Positions 1 through 8,202 of a DNA stretch of 13,537 bases are shown here, in pieces. This DNA comes from Kiritimatiellia bacterium (GTDB lineage Bacteria > Verrucomicrobiota > Kiritimatiellia > RFP12 > UBA1067). The notes under the pieces are model-generated. The model saw nothing but the letters and a program-made list of their open reading frames with translations. It was not told the DNA's origin and did no database searches. Numbering within the stretch: the first letter of the stretch is position 1; each line of letters starts with the position of its first letter. The stretch covers positions 1 to 13,537 of the forward strand of contig JAFVZE010000111.1 in NCBI GenBank assembly GCA_017508315.1, written 5' to 3'. Position numbers and translations under genes: made by a program.

Positions 1-396
1 AAGGTGAAGAAGCTTTTTCAGCAGCAGAACCGCGACGTGGTGTCGGCGATGTCGGAGTTCGCCGACATCGCGCAGAAGGGACGCGATGCGATGGTAGCGG
101 GCGATCTCGACGCGATTCCGGCGCTCGTCAACGCCAATTTCGATCTGCGCGACAGGATTTTCAACGTCGCCGAGGAGAACAGGCGCATGGTCACGGTCGC
201 GCGCGGCTGCGGAGCCTCGGCGAAGTTCGCGGGCTCGGGCGGCGCGATCGTCGGCACTTTCGGGGACGAGACGCAGTTCGCCGCGCTCGCCGCCGCGCTT
301 TCGGAAATCGGCTGCCGGACCATAAGGCCGAAAATCGCGTCCAAAGACGACGAGAAGGCGAAGCTCGATTCGGCTGCCGTATGGAGAAATTCGTGA
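1..396 (+). CDS. GHMP-family sugar kinase, C-terminal fragment (glucuronokinase/mevalonate-kinase-like)
   Basis: The frame is open from the first base and ends at TGA 394-396, so this is the last 131 residues of a gene whose start lies upstream of the window. The GTG at position 4 is very probably internal. The stretch GASAKFAGSGGAIVGTF matches the C-terminal Gly-rich loop of GHMP kinases of the glucuronokinase-like group. It is preceded by the helical segment NFDLRDRIF...RMV usual there, and followed by the C-terminal alpha/beta part ending near RTIRPKI. Such enzymes phosphorylate a sugar or sugar acid with ATP in the cytoplasm, but the substrate cannot be read from this fragment because the ATP-binding N-terminal half is absent. 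The gene is followed by a 62-bp gap carrying the tRNA promoter. I see no terminator behind it. Confidence 0.85.
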   Translation, partial: KVKKLFQQQNRDVVSAMSEFADIAQKGRDAMVAGDLDAIPALVNANFDLRDRIFNVAEENRRMVTVARGCGASAKFAGSGGAIVGTFGDETQFAALAAALSEIGCRTIRPKIASKDDEKAKLDSAAVWRNS

Positions 397-411
397 CGCT
401 TAAATGAGTGA

Positions 412-440
412 TTGTTATCGGCCGTGTTTTTTGGTATAAT
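412..440 (+). promoter_or_regulatory. sigma70-type promoter of tRNA-Lys
   Basis: A -35 box TTGTTA (412-417) and a perfect -10 box TATAAT (435-440) are separated by exactly 17 bases. The predicted transcription start near 447 is about 12 bases upstream of the mature tRNA 5' end at 459. Spacing and match to the sigma70/RpoD consensus are both strong. Confidence 0.85.
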
Positions 441-458
441 ACGCCGCAAGTTTGACCT

Positions 459-534
459 CGGACTGTAGCTCAGTTGGTAGAGCACGACACTTTTAATGTT
501 GGGGTCGCGGGTTCGATCCCCGCCAGTCCGACCA
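459..534 (+). tRNA. tRNA-Lys (anticodon UUU)
   Basis: A 76-base cloverleaf can be drawn by hand. The acceptor stem is CGGACTG (459-465) with CAGTCCG (524-530). The D arm is GCTC/GAGC. The anticodon stem is CGACA (485-489) with TGTTG (497-501), including one G-T pair. The anticodon loop is CTTTTAA with TTT at 492-494. The T arm is GCGGG-TTCGATC-CCCGC. The discriminator base is A531 and CCA (532-534) is encoded in the DNA. Anticodon UUU reads the lysine codons AAA and AAG. Transcription is probably from the adjacent promoter at 412-440. No T-tract terminator follows, so read-through towards guaB is possible. Confidence 0.97.
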
Positions 535-579
535 CTTCTCCGCAAGCGTTTCGCGACGGTTTGAAAATCGCGGGTGCTA

Positions 580-608
580 TTGAATTCCGTCCCTTAAAAT
601 CGTATAAT
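580..608 (+). promoter_or_regulatory. sigma70-type promoter of the guaB-led operon
   Basis: A -35 box TTGAAT (580-585) and a perfect TATAAT (603-608) are separated by 17 bases. The predicted start near 615 leaves a leader of only about 20 bases before the guaB ATG at 634, with the purine-rich AAAAGGA (615-621) as ribosome-binding site. It is the only strong promoter seen upstream of the tightly packed genes that follow, so it probably serves most of them. Confidence 0.82.
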
Positions 609-633
609 ATCCCCAAAAGGACTCAATGCGCCA

Positions 634-2130
634 ATGAACAAGTATCTCGACCAATTCATGAAGACGTTCCCTTTCGAGGGACTTACCTACGACGATGTGA
701 CTCTGGTCACCCAGTATGCCGATTTTCTGCCGGACGACACCTCGCTTGAAACCAAGCTGACTTCGCGCACGAAGATGAAAATACCCTTCATCTCCGCGGC
801 GATGGACACTGTCACCGAAGCGCCGATGGCGATCGCCATGGCCCTCGCGGGCGGTATCGGAGTCATCCACAAGAATCTTGAAGACTTTGAGCAGGCCGAG
901 CAGGTCAAGAAGGTCAAGAACCATCTCAACGGTCTTATCGACAATCCCGTCTGCTTCCACGAAGGGGACGACATCAGTTTCCTGCGCAGAGAGAAGGCTG
1001 AAAAGAAGTACAAGTTCAACGGCTATCCCGTGCTCGACGCGGACGACCGTCTCGTCGGCATGATCACCGGTTCGGACATGCGCTTCGCTCCGCAGAACGC
1101 GATGAAGTTGCGCGATGTCATGCAGAAGTCGCTTCTGACCGCCAAGCCCGGCACATCGCTCAAAAAGGCGTACGAGATAATGCGCGCCAACAAGATCGGC
1201 AAACTGCCGCTCGTGGACGGGAAGGGCAGAGTGGTGGGACTCTACAGCTTCACCGACGTTCAGCGCATCGTGGAGAATTCGAACAAGTCCGCCAACTACG
1301 ACGAGAATTTCCGTCTGCGCGCCGCCGCCTCGGTTTCCGGCGGCAAGGGCGACTATGCGCGGATGGAGAAGCTTGCCGACGCCGGTGTCGACGTCGTGGT
1401 CGTCGATTCCGCGCACGGCCACTCCAAGGGCATCATGGACATGACGAAGTACATCGTCAGACATTACCCGAAGGTTGATGTGATCGCAGGCAACATCGCA
1501 ACCGGCGAAGCCGCGCTCGCGCTCGCCAAGGCCGGGGCGCACGCCGTCAAGGTCGGCATCGGGCCGGGCTCCATCTGCACGACCCGCGTCGTCTGCGGCG
1601 TCGGGATTCCGCAGCTCACCGCCGTCTATTCCGCGGCGAAGGCGCTTCGCGGAAGCGGAGTCGCCGTCATCGCCGACGGCGGCATCAAGCTTTCCGGCGA
1701 CGTTCCCAAAGCGCTCGCCGCCGGCGCCGATTCGGTGATGCTCGGCAGCGTGCTTGCAGGCACCGAAGAATCTCCGGGAGAGAAAATCTACTCCAACGGA
1801 CGCCAGTACGTCGTCTACCGCGGCATGGGTTCGATGGCCGCGCTCAAGAACGGCAAGGGCAGCCGCGCGCGCTACTTTCAGGACAACGAGTCCGAGGATG
1901 ATCTCGTGCCTCAGGGCATCGAGGGCATGGTTCCGTATTCGGGCCGCGTCAAGTCGATCATGACGCAGTTCTGCGGCGGGCTTCGCGCTTCGCTCGGATA
2001 TTGCGGCGCCAGAACCGTCAAAGAGCTTCAGGAGCGCGGCAGATTCTACCGGGTGACCGCCGCCGGTCTTCGCGAGGCGAGACCGCACGACATCACCATA
2101 ACCAAGGAAGCCCCCAACTACCGCACCTGA
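634..2130 (+). CDS. guaB: IMP dehydrogenase (GuaB)
   Basis: This 498-residue cytoplasmic enzyme oxidises IMP to XMP with NAD+, the committed step of guanine nucleotide synthesis. The length fits the family. The N-terminal barrel start FEGLTYDDVTL is recognisable. A pair of CBS domains is inserted at about residues 105-225 (NGYPVLDADDRLVGMI and KLPLVDGKGRVVGLYSF). The barrel then resumes with VVVDSAHGHS. The catalytic cysteine is C315 in GPGSICTTR, and the flap Arg-Tyr dyad is R413-Y414 in SRARYFQ. A phosphate-binding GG loop and YRGMGSM are also present. ATG 634 was chosen because it sits 12 bases after AAAAGGA and just downstream of the promoter; ATG 658 (M9) is a possible alternative. The stop overlaps the lepB start by one base (TGATG), implying translational coupling. 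Confidence 0.97.
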   Translation: MNKYLDQFMKTFPFEGLTYDDVTLVTQYADFLPDDTSLETKLTSRTKMKIPFISAAMDTVTEAPMAIAMALAGGIGVIHKNLEDFEQAEQVKKVKNHLNGLIDNPVCFHEGDDISFLRREKAEKKYKFNGYPVLDADDRLVGMITGSDMRFAPQNAMKLRDVMQKSLLTAKPGTSLKKAYEIMRANKIGKLPLVDGKGRVVGLYSFTDVQRIVENSNKSANYDENFRLRAAASVSGGKGDYARMEKLADAGVDVVVVDSAHGHSKGIMDMTKYIVRHYPKVDVIAGNIATGEAALALAKAGAHAVKVGIGPGSICTTRVVCGVGIPQLTAVYSAAKALRGSGVAVIADGGIKLSGDVPKALAAGADSVMLGSVLAGTEESPGEKIYSNGRQYVVYRGMGSMAALKNGKGSRARYFQDNESEDDLVPQGIEGMVPYSGRVKSIMTQFCGGLRASLGYCGARTVKELQERGRFYRVTAAGLREARPHDITITKEAPNYRT

Positions 2131-2879
2131 TGGCGAAAAAGACTTTTCAGGATTACGGCCGGGAATGGCTGGACACGTTGGTCGTCGCGATTTCGGTTGC
2201 GATGGCCTTTCGCGCTTATTTTTACGAGCCGTTCAAGATCCCGACCGGTTCCATGCAGGAGACGCTGTGGGGTCACCACACCGTTGCGGGCGCGGAAAAG
2301 GGCGCATGGGACGCATTCCCGCTTTCTCTCGTCAAGTTCGCATTCTGCGGCGAGAAAGTGGTGGATTGGAAAGCGCCGGTTTCGGGAACGGTGCGCTGCA
2401 TGCCGCGCAACGACGGTTACGCCGACGTCTGCATAGGAACCCATCCGCAGGTCTGGAAGCTGCCGACCGACGCCTGCCGGGAGCTGCACGGCAGATTCAT
2501 CCGCCGGGGCGAGACGCTCTGGAAAGGGGCGATCGTCACGGGCGATTTCATCTTCGTCAACCGCTGGAAATGGAATTTCGTCCAGCCGCGGAACAACGAG
2601 GTGATGATCTTCTCCACGACCGGCATCGATCAGCTGCCGCAGGGGACGCATTACATCAAGCGCATGAAGGCGCGTCCCGGCGAGACCTACAGCCTCGAAC
2701 ATCCGGTCGACGGCCGTCCGCGGGAAGTGACGATGGGCGATGACGAATATTTCGCCTGCGGCGACAATTACAACAACAGTTTCGACAGCCGCTACTGGGG
2801 GACGGTGCCGCGCGGGAATCTGCGCGGGGTCGCTTCGGTGGTGTTTTGGCCTTTCAACGGATGGAGGATAATAAAATGA
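2130..2879 (+). CDS. lepB: signal peptidase I (LepB) with a large insertion
   Basis: This 249-residue inner-membrane serine protease removes signal peptides from exported proteins. One N-terminal membrane helix (about residues 15-32) is followed by box B, PTGSMQETL, with the nucleophile S41. Box C is GDFIFVNR (138-145). Box D is YIKRMKARPGE, with the general-base lysine K177. Box E is GDNYNNSFDSRYWG, starting at G211. All catalytic elements are present. The unusual part is residues ~46-136, some 90 residues between boxes B and C where typical enzymes have far fewer. It contains APVSGTV (82-88), reminiscent of lipoyl/biotinyl-type barrel edges. The frame is open upstream to 2001, but ATG 2130 in TGATG gives the normal family N-terminus. 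The stop overlaps the kinase start by four bases (ATGA). Confidence 0.93.
   Translation: MAKKTFQDYGREWLDTLVVAISVAMAFRAYFYEPFKIPTGSMQETLWGHHTVAGAEKGAWDAFPLSLVKFAFCGEKVVDWKAPVSGTVRCMPRNDGYADVCIGTHPQVWKLPTDACRELHGRFIRRGETLWKGAIVTGDFIFVNRWKWNFVQPRNNEVMIFSTTGIDQLPQGTHYIKRMKARPGETYSLEHPVDGRPREVTMGDDEYFACGDNYNNSFDSRYWGTVPRGNLRGVASVVFWPFNGWRIIK
2863..2867 (+). promoter_or_regulatory. Shine-Dalgarno site deciding the kinase start
   Basis: GGAGG lies eight bases before ATG 2876. It supports that start over the in-frame ATG codons at 2846 and 2861, which lack such a site and lie deeper inside lepB. Confidence 0.75.
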
Positions 2880-5482
2880 GCGAACAGCAGTTGATCCAGA
2901 CTCCCGGGATTTTCGGGGAAAACGGCAATTTTCTGCTCGAGAGGGAACTGGGTTCCGGCGGCATGGGCGGCGTCTACATGGGGCGCGACAAAATGCTCGA
3001 CCGTCCCGTCGCCGTCAAGGTGATGCTCAGGGAATACGGCGAGGATGCAGAATTCGTCGAGAAGTTCAAGAAGGAGGCGCAGGCCGCAGCGAAGCTCATC
3101 CATCCGAATATCGCCCAGATATATTCCTACGGCATCTGCGACGGGATGCCTTATATCGCCATGGAACTCGCCGCCGGCGGCAGCCTCTTCTCGATGATGA
3201 ACGCCAACCCCGGCAGAACCGACATTCCACGGGTGCTGAAGATATGCCAGCAGGTCGCGCAGGCGCTGCAGTGCGCCTCCGATCAGGGGTTCGTGCACGG
3301 CGACGTCAAGCCGGAGAACATTCTTTTCGACGCCAACGGCAACGCCAAACTCGTCGACTTCGGCCTTGCTTCGATGCAGAAGGACACCGACGAGATATGG
3401 GGAACCCCGTATTACATTTCGCCGGAAAAGGTCAAGAAGGAACCGATCGATTTCCGCGCCGACATCTATTCGCTGGGCGGCACTCTATACCACGCGCTGA
3501 CGGGCGTGGCGCCTTTCGAGGGCGAGGATTCGATCGCGGTCGTCAAAAAGCGTTTCGAGGGGGCGCCGAAGAAACCCAGCGAGATCCGCGATGAAATAAC
3601 TCCGCAGATCGACGAACTGGTGATGCGAATGCTCGCGCTCGACAAAGAGGCGCGTTTCCCGAGTTTCGAGGCGCTTCTTGAAGCTTTCAAGGAGGTCCTC
3701 TCGACCGGTCTCACCGCCAAACTGCCGCTGCCGTCGGCGACGGCGGCGACCAAGCCGGCCACGGCCGGACGCAAAGTCATGGTGCGCGGACGCAGGATGA
3801 CGATGCGCAGGAAAACCGCCGCCGCTTCCGCGCCGCAGGACGGTGATGCGGACGGAGATTCCCCGGTGTCGCCGGAGACCGCCGCAGGGGAAGACGCCGC
3901 AAAGGATGTCGGCGACGAGGAAGAGGAAGGCGGCGGGAATATCGGGCTTAAGGTTCTGGGCGTCGTAATCGGCGTGGTCGTCGCCGTCGCGCTGGTCATC
4001 GGAGGACTTGTGTGGTACCGGATCGCCGACAGCAACGCACGCGCCGCGGAAGAGCGCGCGCAGATCGCCGGCGGCTGCGAGAAAGCCAAGGCGGCCATCG
4101 CCGACACGGTGGCGAATGCGGTCAAATTCGCCGACGAATTCGACACTTTCGCCCGGCGGGCGGTCGAAGAGTGCCAGAAGCCGACGGACGCGATCGCGAA
4201 ACTGCTTCCCGCCGAACACGCTTCGCTGCTCAAGCCGGAGACGAGCAAGGTGCTGGAGGATGCCATAGCCTCCACCAATGAAACGTCCAAAATCGAAGCC
4301 CCGGCCGCCACGCCCGCGGCGACCAACGCCGCCCCGGCGGTCGCGTCGAACGCTCCGCCGGCGAAGGCCTCCGCCAAGGCGCCTCCCGCCAAGACTCCGG
4401 CGAAAGCCGAGACCAAAGCCCCGGCCCCCGCCAAGCCGGCAGCCGCCGATGCCAAAGCGGCCGCACCGGAAAAGGCCGCGCCGCCGCCGGTTGTGGGCGT
4501 AATGAACGAACTGTGGGAGCGCGCCTATTCGTGTCTCGCCAGCGCGGTGAAAATCCGCCACGCGGTCCGCCAGATTGTCAAAAAAGCCGCAGAGGCCGGG
4601 CAGTACGCGGAGGTCAACCGCGAGAATATGGAAAAGCTCGCAGATCTTTCCCGCGTTATCGTGGACATGCTCGACCAGATAAAGGTTTCGAAGGATGTCG
4701 AAAACGTCAGGAAGGGCATCACCTACATCAAGTCCAAGGGCGAGAGCACCGTGCGCACCACCGAAAAGCAGTTGCGCATCGAGCGTCTTCAGGCGGAGCG
4801 CAAAGCCAAGGCGGAAGCCGCCGCGGCCGCGGAGAAGGCGCGCAAGGAGAAGGCCGAGGCCGAACACAAAGCGCGGATCGAGTCCGAGACGGCAGCCATC
4901 AAAGAGAAGTTCGATGCCGTCGTCGCCATGGGCTGCTTCCGCCAGCTTGACTGGAAGAGCGCGCTCCGGCAGCTTGAGAACGTGAAATCCGAGTTCAAGA
5001 CCGCCGAAGGGCAGTTGGCCGCCGATATGCAGATACGCAAGGTCAACAATATGAAGAAGACCCACGACGTCTTCATCAGGAGCCTGCCCGGGCACGTGTT
5101 CAAAGGCAGGCTCAAAGGAATGAAGGTCTCCAAGGTCAACGACCGCGAGATGGAACTCGTGCGCGTCGACGGCAAGCGCAAGGCGAAGATCACCTGGCAG
5201 AAATTCTACGCCAACTTTCCCGGCAATCTCAACGAGTGCATCAACACGTTCGTCGTCAACGGCCGCCAGAACGCAAAGCCACGCCTCAATCTGCGCGACT
5301 GGGCCGACGCCATGACCGGCGCGTCGCTCACTATGCAGCTTGTCTGCGCGGAGGTCAACGGCGCGATCGAGCGCAGCGAAAAACTTGCGCAGGAAGCGGT
5401 CAAGCAGTTCCCGGAATACGTCAAGGTCGCCAGAGAACTGTTCCCCGACATGAAGTTTGAAGAAGTTTCCGCGAACGAATAA
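2876..5482 (+). CDS. transmembrane Ser/Thr protein kinase with long extracytoplasmic region
   Basis: An 868-residue Hanks-type kinase. The glycine loop is GSGGMG (26-31), the ATP lysine K48 is in VAVK, the catalytic loop is HGDVKPEN with D143, K145 and N148, the magnesium motif is DFG (161-163), and SPE stands for the APE motif. The catalytic Asp follows Gly rather than Arg, so it is a non-RD kinase. The domain ends near residue 285. A charged, acidic stretch precedes a single membrane helix at about 360-381. The C-terminal half should be outside the cytoplasm. It contains a helical part, an Ala/Pro/Lys-rich linker (~472-541), a coiled coil (~630-680) and a C-terminal piece with a small beta-rich segment (~742-780) and helices. 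No PASTA, WD40 or TPR repeats are visible. It starts inside lepB and its TAA overlaps the ilvA ATG. Targets are unknown; sensing at the envelope is inference. Confidence 0.9.
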   Translation: MSEQQLIQTPGIFGENGNFLLERELGSGGMGGVYMGRDKMLDRPVAVKVMLREYGEDAEFVEKFKKEAQAAAKLIHPNIAQIYSYGICDGMPYIAMELAAGGSLFSMMNANPGRTDIPRVLKICQQVAQALQCASDQGFVHGDVKPENILFDANGNAKLVDFGLASMQKDTDEIWGTPYYISPEKVKKEPIDFRADIYSLGGTLYHALTGVAPFEGEDSIAVVKKRFEGAPKKPSEIRDEITPQIDELVMRMLALDKEARFPSFEALLEAFKEVLSTGLTAKLPLPSATAATKPATAGRKVMVRGRRMTMRRKTAAASAPQDGDADGDSPVSPETAAGEDAAKDVGDEEEEGGGNIGLKVLGVVIGVVVAVALVIGGLVWYRIADSNARAAEERAQIAGGCEKAKAAIADTVANAVKFADEFDTFARRAVEECQKPTDAIAKLLPAEHASLLKPETSKVLEDAIASTNETSKIEAPAATPAATNAAPAVASNAPPAKASAKAPPAKTPAKAETKAPAPAKPAAADAKAAAPEKAAPPPVVGVMNELWERAYSCLASAVKIRHAVRQIVKKAAEAGQYAEVNRENMEKLADLSRVIVDMLDQIKVSKDVENVRKGITYIKSKGESTVRTTEKQLRIERLQAERKAKAEAAAAAEKARKEKAEAEHKARIESETAAIKEKFDAVVAMGCFRQLDWKSALRQLENVKSEFKTAEGQLAADMQIRKVNNMKKTHDVFIRSLPGHVFKGRLKGMKVSKVNDREMELVRVDGKRKAKITWQKFYANFPGNLNECINTFVVNGRQNAKPRLNLRDWADAMTGASLTMQLVCAEVNGAIERSEKLAQEAVKQFPEYVKVARELFPDMKFEEVSANE

Positions 5483-6981
5483 TGAACTACCTGACCAAGA
5501 TACTCAACGCCACCGTCTACGATGTCGCCGTCGAAACTCCCCTCGAGGAGGCGACGGCGCTTTCCAGAAAGTTCGGCTGCCGGTTTCTCCTGAAGCGCGA
5601 AGATCTCCAGTCGGTGCACAGTTTCAAGTTGCGCGGCGCCTACAACAAGATGAGCCAGCTGCCAAAAGCGGTTCTTGAAAAGGGTGTTCTGGCCGCGAGC
5701 GCCGGCAACCACGCCCAGGGTGTGGCGCTTTCGGCGAAGAAGCTTGGCGTGAAAGCCACGATCGTGATGCCGGTCACCACGCCGGAAATCAAGGTCAACG
5801 CCGTCAAGTCGTTCGGAGCGAATGCCGTCCTGCACGGTGACGGTTATTCGGACGCGGCGGAGGAAGCGGCAAGACTCGTCAAGGAGAAGAAACTCACTTT
5901 CATCCCGCCGTACGACGATCCGGACGTAATCGCCGGACAGGGGACTGTCGCCAAGGAGATTCTTGAGCAATGCAGCAAAATTGACGCCGTGTTCGTTCCG
6001 GTGGGCGGCGGCGGGCTGGCCGCCGGGGTCGCCGTCTACATAAAGAGCGTAAAGCCGTCGGTCAAGGTATACGGCGTGGAGCCGGAGGATTCGGACTGCA
6101 TGTACCGTTCGATCAAAGCCGGGCGCAGGGTCTCGATCGACAACCCCGGTCTTTTCGCCGACGGCGTCTGCGTGAAGAAGCCGGGCAGAGAGACGTTCCG
6201 CCTCTGCCGGAAACATCTTGACGGGATCGTCAGGGTTTCCACCGGCGAGATGTGCAAGGCGATCAAGGACATTTTCGAGGCCACGCGGGCCATTTGCGAG
6301 CCCGCTGGCGCGTTGGCGCTCGCCGCGGCGAAGAAGACGGCGGAGAAGGGCAGGACCTACGCCTGCATCGTCTCCGGGGCGAACATGAATTTCGACCGCA
6401 TCCGTTTCGTGTCCGAGCAGACCGAGATCGGCGAGAAGCGCGAGGCGATTTTCGAATGCCAGATTCCGGAGAAGATGGGCAGTTTCCGCAAGTTCATCGC
6501 CAGGATCGGCAGGCGCTCGGTGACCGAATTCAATTACCGCATGAGCGACCCCGATCACGCGCACGTGTTCGTGGGGTTGAGCGTAAAGGATCAGGAGGAG
6601 CGCGATCAGCTCCGCAGGTCTTTCGTTTCGGCGGGATTCCCGACGGTCGATCTTACCGACGACGCGATCGCCAAGGAGCACGTCCGCCACATGGTCGGCG
6701 GCCATGTCAGCGGCGTCCGCGACGAAGTCGTCTATTCGTTCGAATTTCCGGAGAAGCCCGGCGCGCTCATGAATTTCCTTTCCGTCATCGCCGGGCGGTG
6801 GAACATTTCGCTCTTCCACTACCGCAACCACGGCGCCGACCACGGCAAGGTGCTCGCCGGTTTTCAGGTGCCGGAAGGCGAGCGCGGGGAATTCGCCGGC
6901 GTGCTCGACAGGATCGGATACCAGTTCACCGACGTGTCGGACGATCCGGCCTACCGTTATTTTCTCGGCAACAGGGATTGA
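5482..6981 (+). CDS. ilvA: threonine ammonia-lyase (threonine dehydratase) with C-terminal ACT-like regulatory region
   Basis: This 499-residue PLP enzyme converts threonine to 2-oxobutanoate and ammonia, the entry step to isoleucine. The PLP lysine is K49 in SVHSFKLRGAYN. SAGNHAQG is the substrate/cofactor loop. VGGGGLAAG (G175-G178) binds the PLP phosphate, and SGANM (S298 onward) contacts the ring nitrogen. After ~residue 315 come two ACT-like repeats (~317-390 and ~412-488), beginning AIFECQIPEKMGSFRKFI and YSFEFPEKPGALMNFL. This matches the long biosynthetic, feedback-regulated type (about 510 residues in E. coli) rather than the short catabolic TdcB type. Isoleucine inhibition is expected from the family, not shown. 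The start overlaps the kinase stop (TAATG). The aminotransferase gene begins two bases after the stop. Confidence 0.93.
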   Translation: MNYLTKILNATVYDVAVETPLEEATALSRKFGCRFLLKREDLQSVHSFKLRGAYNKMSQLPKAVLEKGVLAASAGNHAQGVALSAKKLGVKATIVMPVTTPEIKVNAVKSFGANAVLHGDGYSDAAEEAARLVKEKKLTFIPPYDDPDVIAGQGTVAKEILEQCSKIDAVFVPVGGGGLAAGVAVYIKSVKPSVKVYGVEPEDSDCMYRSIKAGRRVSIDNPGLFADGVCVKKPGRETFRLCRKHLDGIVRVSTGEMCKAIKDIFEATRAICEPAGALALAAAKKTAEKGRTYACIVSGANMNFDRIRFVSEQTEIGEKREAIFECQIPEKMGSFRKFIARIGRRSVTEFNYRMSDPDHAHVFVGLSVKDQEERDQLRRSFVSAGFPTVDLTDDAIAKEHVRHMVGGHVSGVRDEVVYSFEFPEKPGALMNFLSVIAGRWNISLFHYRNHGADHGKVLAGFQVPEGERGEFAGVLDRIGYQFTDVSDDPAYRYFLGNRD

Positions 6982-6983
6982 AA

Positions 6984-8180
6984 ATGCAGACCGTAACAAG
7001 CGAGATGAAGGATTCGATGGCGTCTTCCAGCTGGATCAGGAAGATGTTCGAAAAGGGGATGGAGCTCAAAAAGGAGTTCGGAGCCGACGCCGTGTGCGAT
7101 TTTTCGCTCGGCAACCCCGATGTGCCGCCGCCGCCGGCGACCCGGGACGCGCTGGAGGAGATCGCCGCCGGCGCCGTGCGTCCGCTCGGGCTCGGGTACT
7201 GTCCCAACGCCGGTCTTCCAGATGTCCGCGGGAAGATGGCCGCGTATCTTTCCGCCCAGCAGGAAACTCTGCTCGCCGCCAAGGATGTGGTGATGACCAC
7301 CGGAGCTGCCGGCGCGCTCGTGTCGTTCTTCCGTGCGGTCGTCGAACCGGGCGATGAAATCATAACCCCGGCCCCGTACTTCGTGGAGTACGGCGCGTAC
7401 TGCGGGCACTTCGGCGGGGTCCTCAGGCCGGTGCCGTCGCTTCCGCCTTCGTTCAGGCCGGATGTAGACGCGATCGCCGCGGCGATCACCGGCAGGACGC
7501 GCGCGATCATCATAAACTCTCCGAACAATCCGACGGGCTGCATCTACGGGATAGAGGATCTGCGCAGAATAGCCGCGCTCGTGGACAAGGTGAACGAAAA
7601 CCGCGAGCGTCCGCTCTTTCTGCTTTCCGACGAGCCGTACCGCGCATTCGCCTACGACGGCGTACAGGTGCCGGCGGTGCTGCCGCTTACGCGATACGCC
7701 TGCGTGCTCGGGAGTTTCTCGAAGACGCTTTCCCTCGCAGGCGAGCGTATCGGATATTTTCTCGCCCATCCCGAGATGCCGGACCAGTCATCGCTCGTCG
7801 CGGCGGTCACCTTGACCAACCGCACGCTCGGCTTCGTGAACGCTCCGGTGATCGGGCAGCGTCTCGCCGCCGCGCTCGTCGACGAGACCGTGGATCTTGA
7901 AATCTACGACCGCCGCCGCAAGCTGATGGCGAAGGTTCTTTCCGATGCGGGGGTGGAGTTTGAAATGCCGAAAGGGGCTTTTTATTTCTTCGTGAAAAGC
8001 CCGGTGTCGGACGACAGCGTGTTCGTGGACGCGCTTTTGAAGGAGCGCATTCTCGCGGTTCCGGGAAAAGGTTTCGGTTTCGCCGGATATGTGCGGCTGA
8101 GTTGTTCGGTCGACGAGTCCATCATCGAGCGTTCGGCCGGAGGGTTCAAGCGGGCGATGGCGGCATTCAGGCAGAATTAA
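6984..8180 (+). CDS. PLP-dependent aminotransferase, class I/II (AspC/AlaT-like)
   Basis: A 398-residue fold-type I aminotransferase. NSPNNPTG contains N182, the cofactor-contacting Asn. SDEPYRAF supplies D216 and Y219. GSFSKTLSLAGERIGY carries the Schiff-base lysine K247. R371 in VRLSC is the expected substrate-carboxylate arginine. The N-terminal FSLGNPDVPPP and LGYCPNAGLPDVR match the substrate-lid and dimer regions of aspartate/alanine-type enzymes. The substrate cannot be fixed from sequence alone. Its place directly after ilvA would suit an amino-acid biosynthetic transamination, but that is inference. ATG 6984 follows AGGGA (6973-6977) with six bases of spacing. A longer open frame running upstream inside ilvA to 6252 is out of phase with ilvA and is not part of this protein. 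Confidence 0.92.
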   Translation: MQTVTSEMKDSMASSSWIRKMFEKGMELKKEFGADAVCDFSLGNPDVPPPPATRDALEEIAAGAVRPLGLGYCPNAGLPDVRGKMAAYLSAQQETLLAAKDVVMTTGAAGALVSFFRAVVEPGDEIITPAPYFVEYGAYCGHFGGVLRPVPSLPPSFRPDVDAIAAAITGRTRAIIINSPNNPTGCIYGIEDLRRIAALVDKVNENRERPLFLLSDEPYRAFAYDGVQVPAVLPLTRYACVLGSFSKTLSLAGERIGYFLAHPEMPDQSSLVAAVTLTNRTLGFVNAPVIGQRLAAALVDETVDLEIYDRRRKLMAKVLSDAGVEFEMPKGAFYFFVKSPVSDDSVFVDALLKERILAVPGKGFGFAGYVRLSCSVDESIIERSAGGFKRAMAAFRQN

Positions 8181-8202
8181 TCAACAAACGGAGGCTCATA
8201 AA

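Noticed and set aside
552..572. Terminator after the tRNA (CGCGA...TCGCG)
   Set aside because: The inverted repeat is 5 bp with an 11-base loop and has no following T-tract; it may be chance in the guaB upstream region.
577..2088. 503-codon open frame on the − strand opposite guaB
   Set aside because: The + strand frame encodes a full IMP dehydrogenase with every motif. The antisense frame is a by-product of G+C-rich codon use and its product has no recognisable domain.
3485..5095. 536-codon open frame on the − strand opposite the kinase
   Set aside because: The low-complexity Gly/Arg-rich product mirrors the Ala/Pro/Lys linker of the kinase. No start signal or homology seen.
6252..6983. 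N-terminal extension of the aminotransferase within ilvA
   Set aside because: The extra 244 codons are out of phase with ilvA and give Arg-rich nonsense. ATG 6984 has a Shine-Dalgarno site and yields the normal family length.
5206..6999. 597-codon open frame on the − strand opposite the kinase end and ilvA
   Set aside because: It spans two well-supported + strand genes and their junction, and its translation is Arg/Asp/His-rich mirror sequence without motifs.
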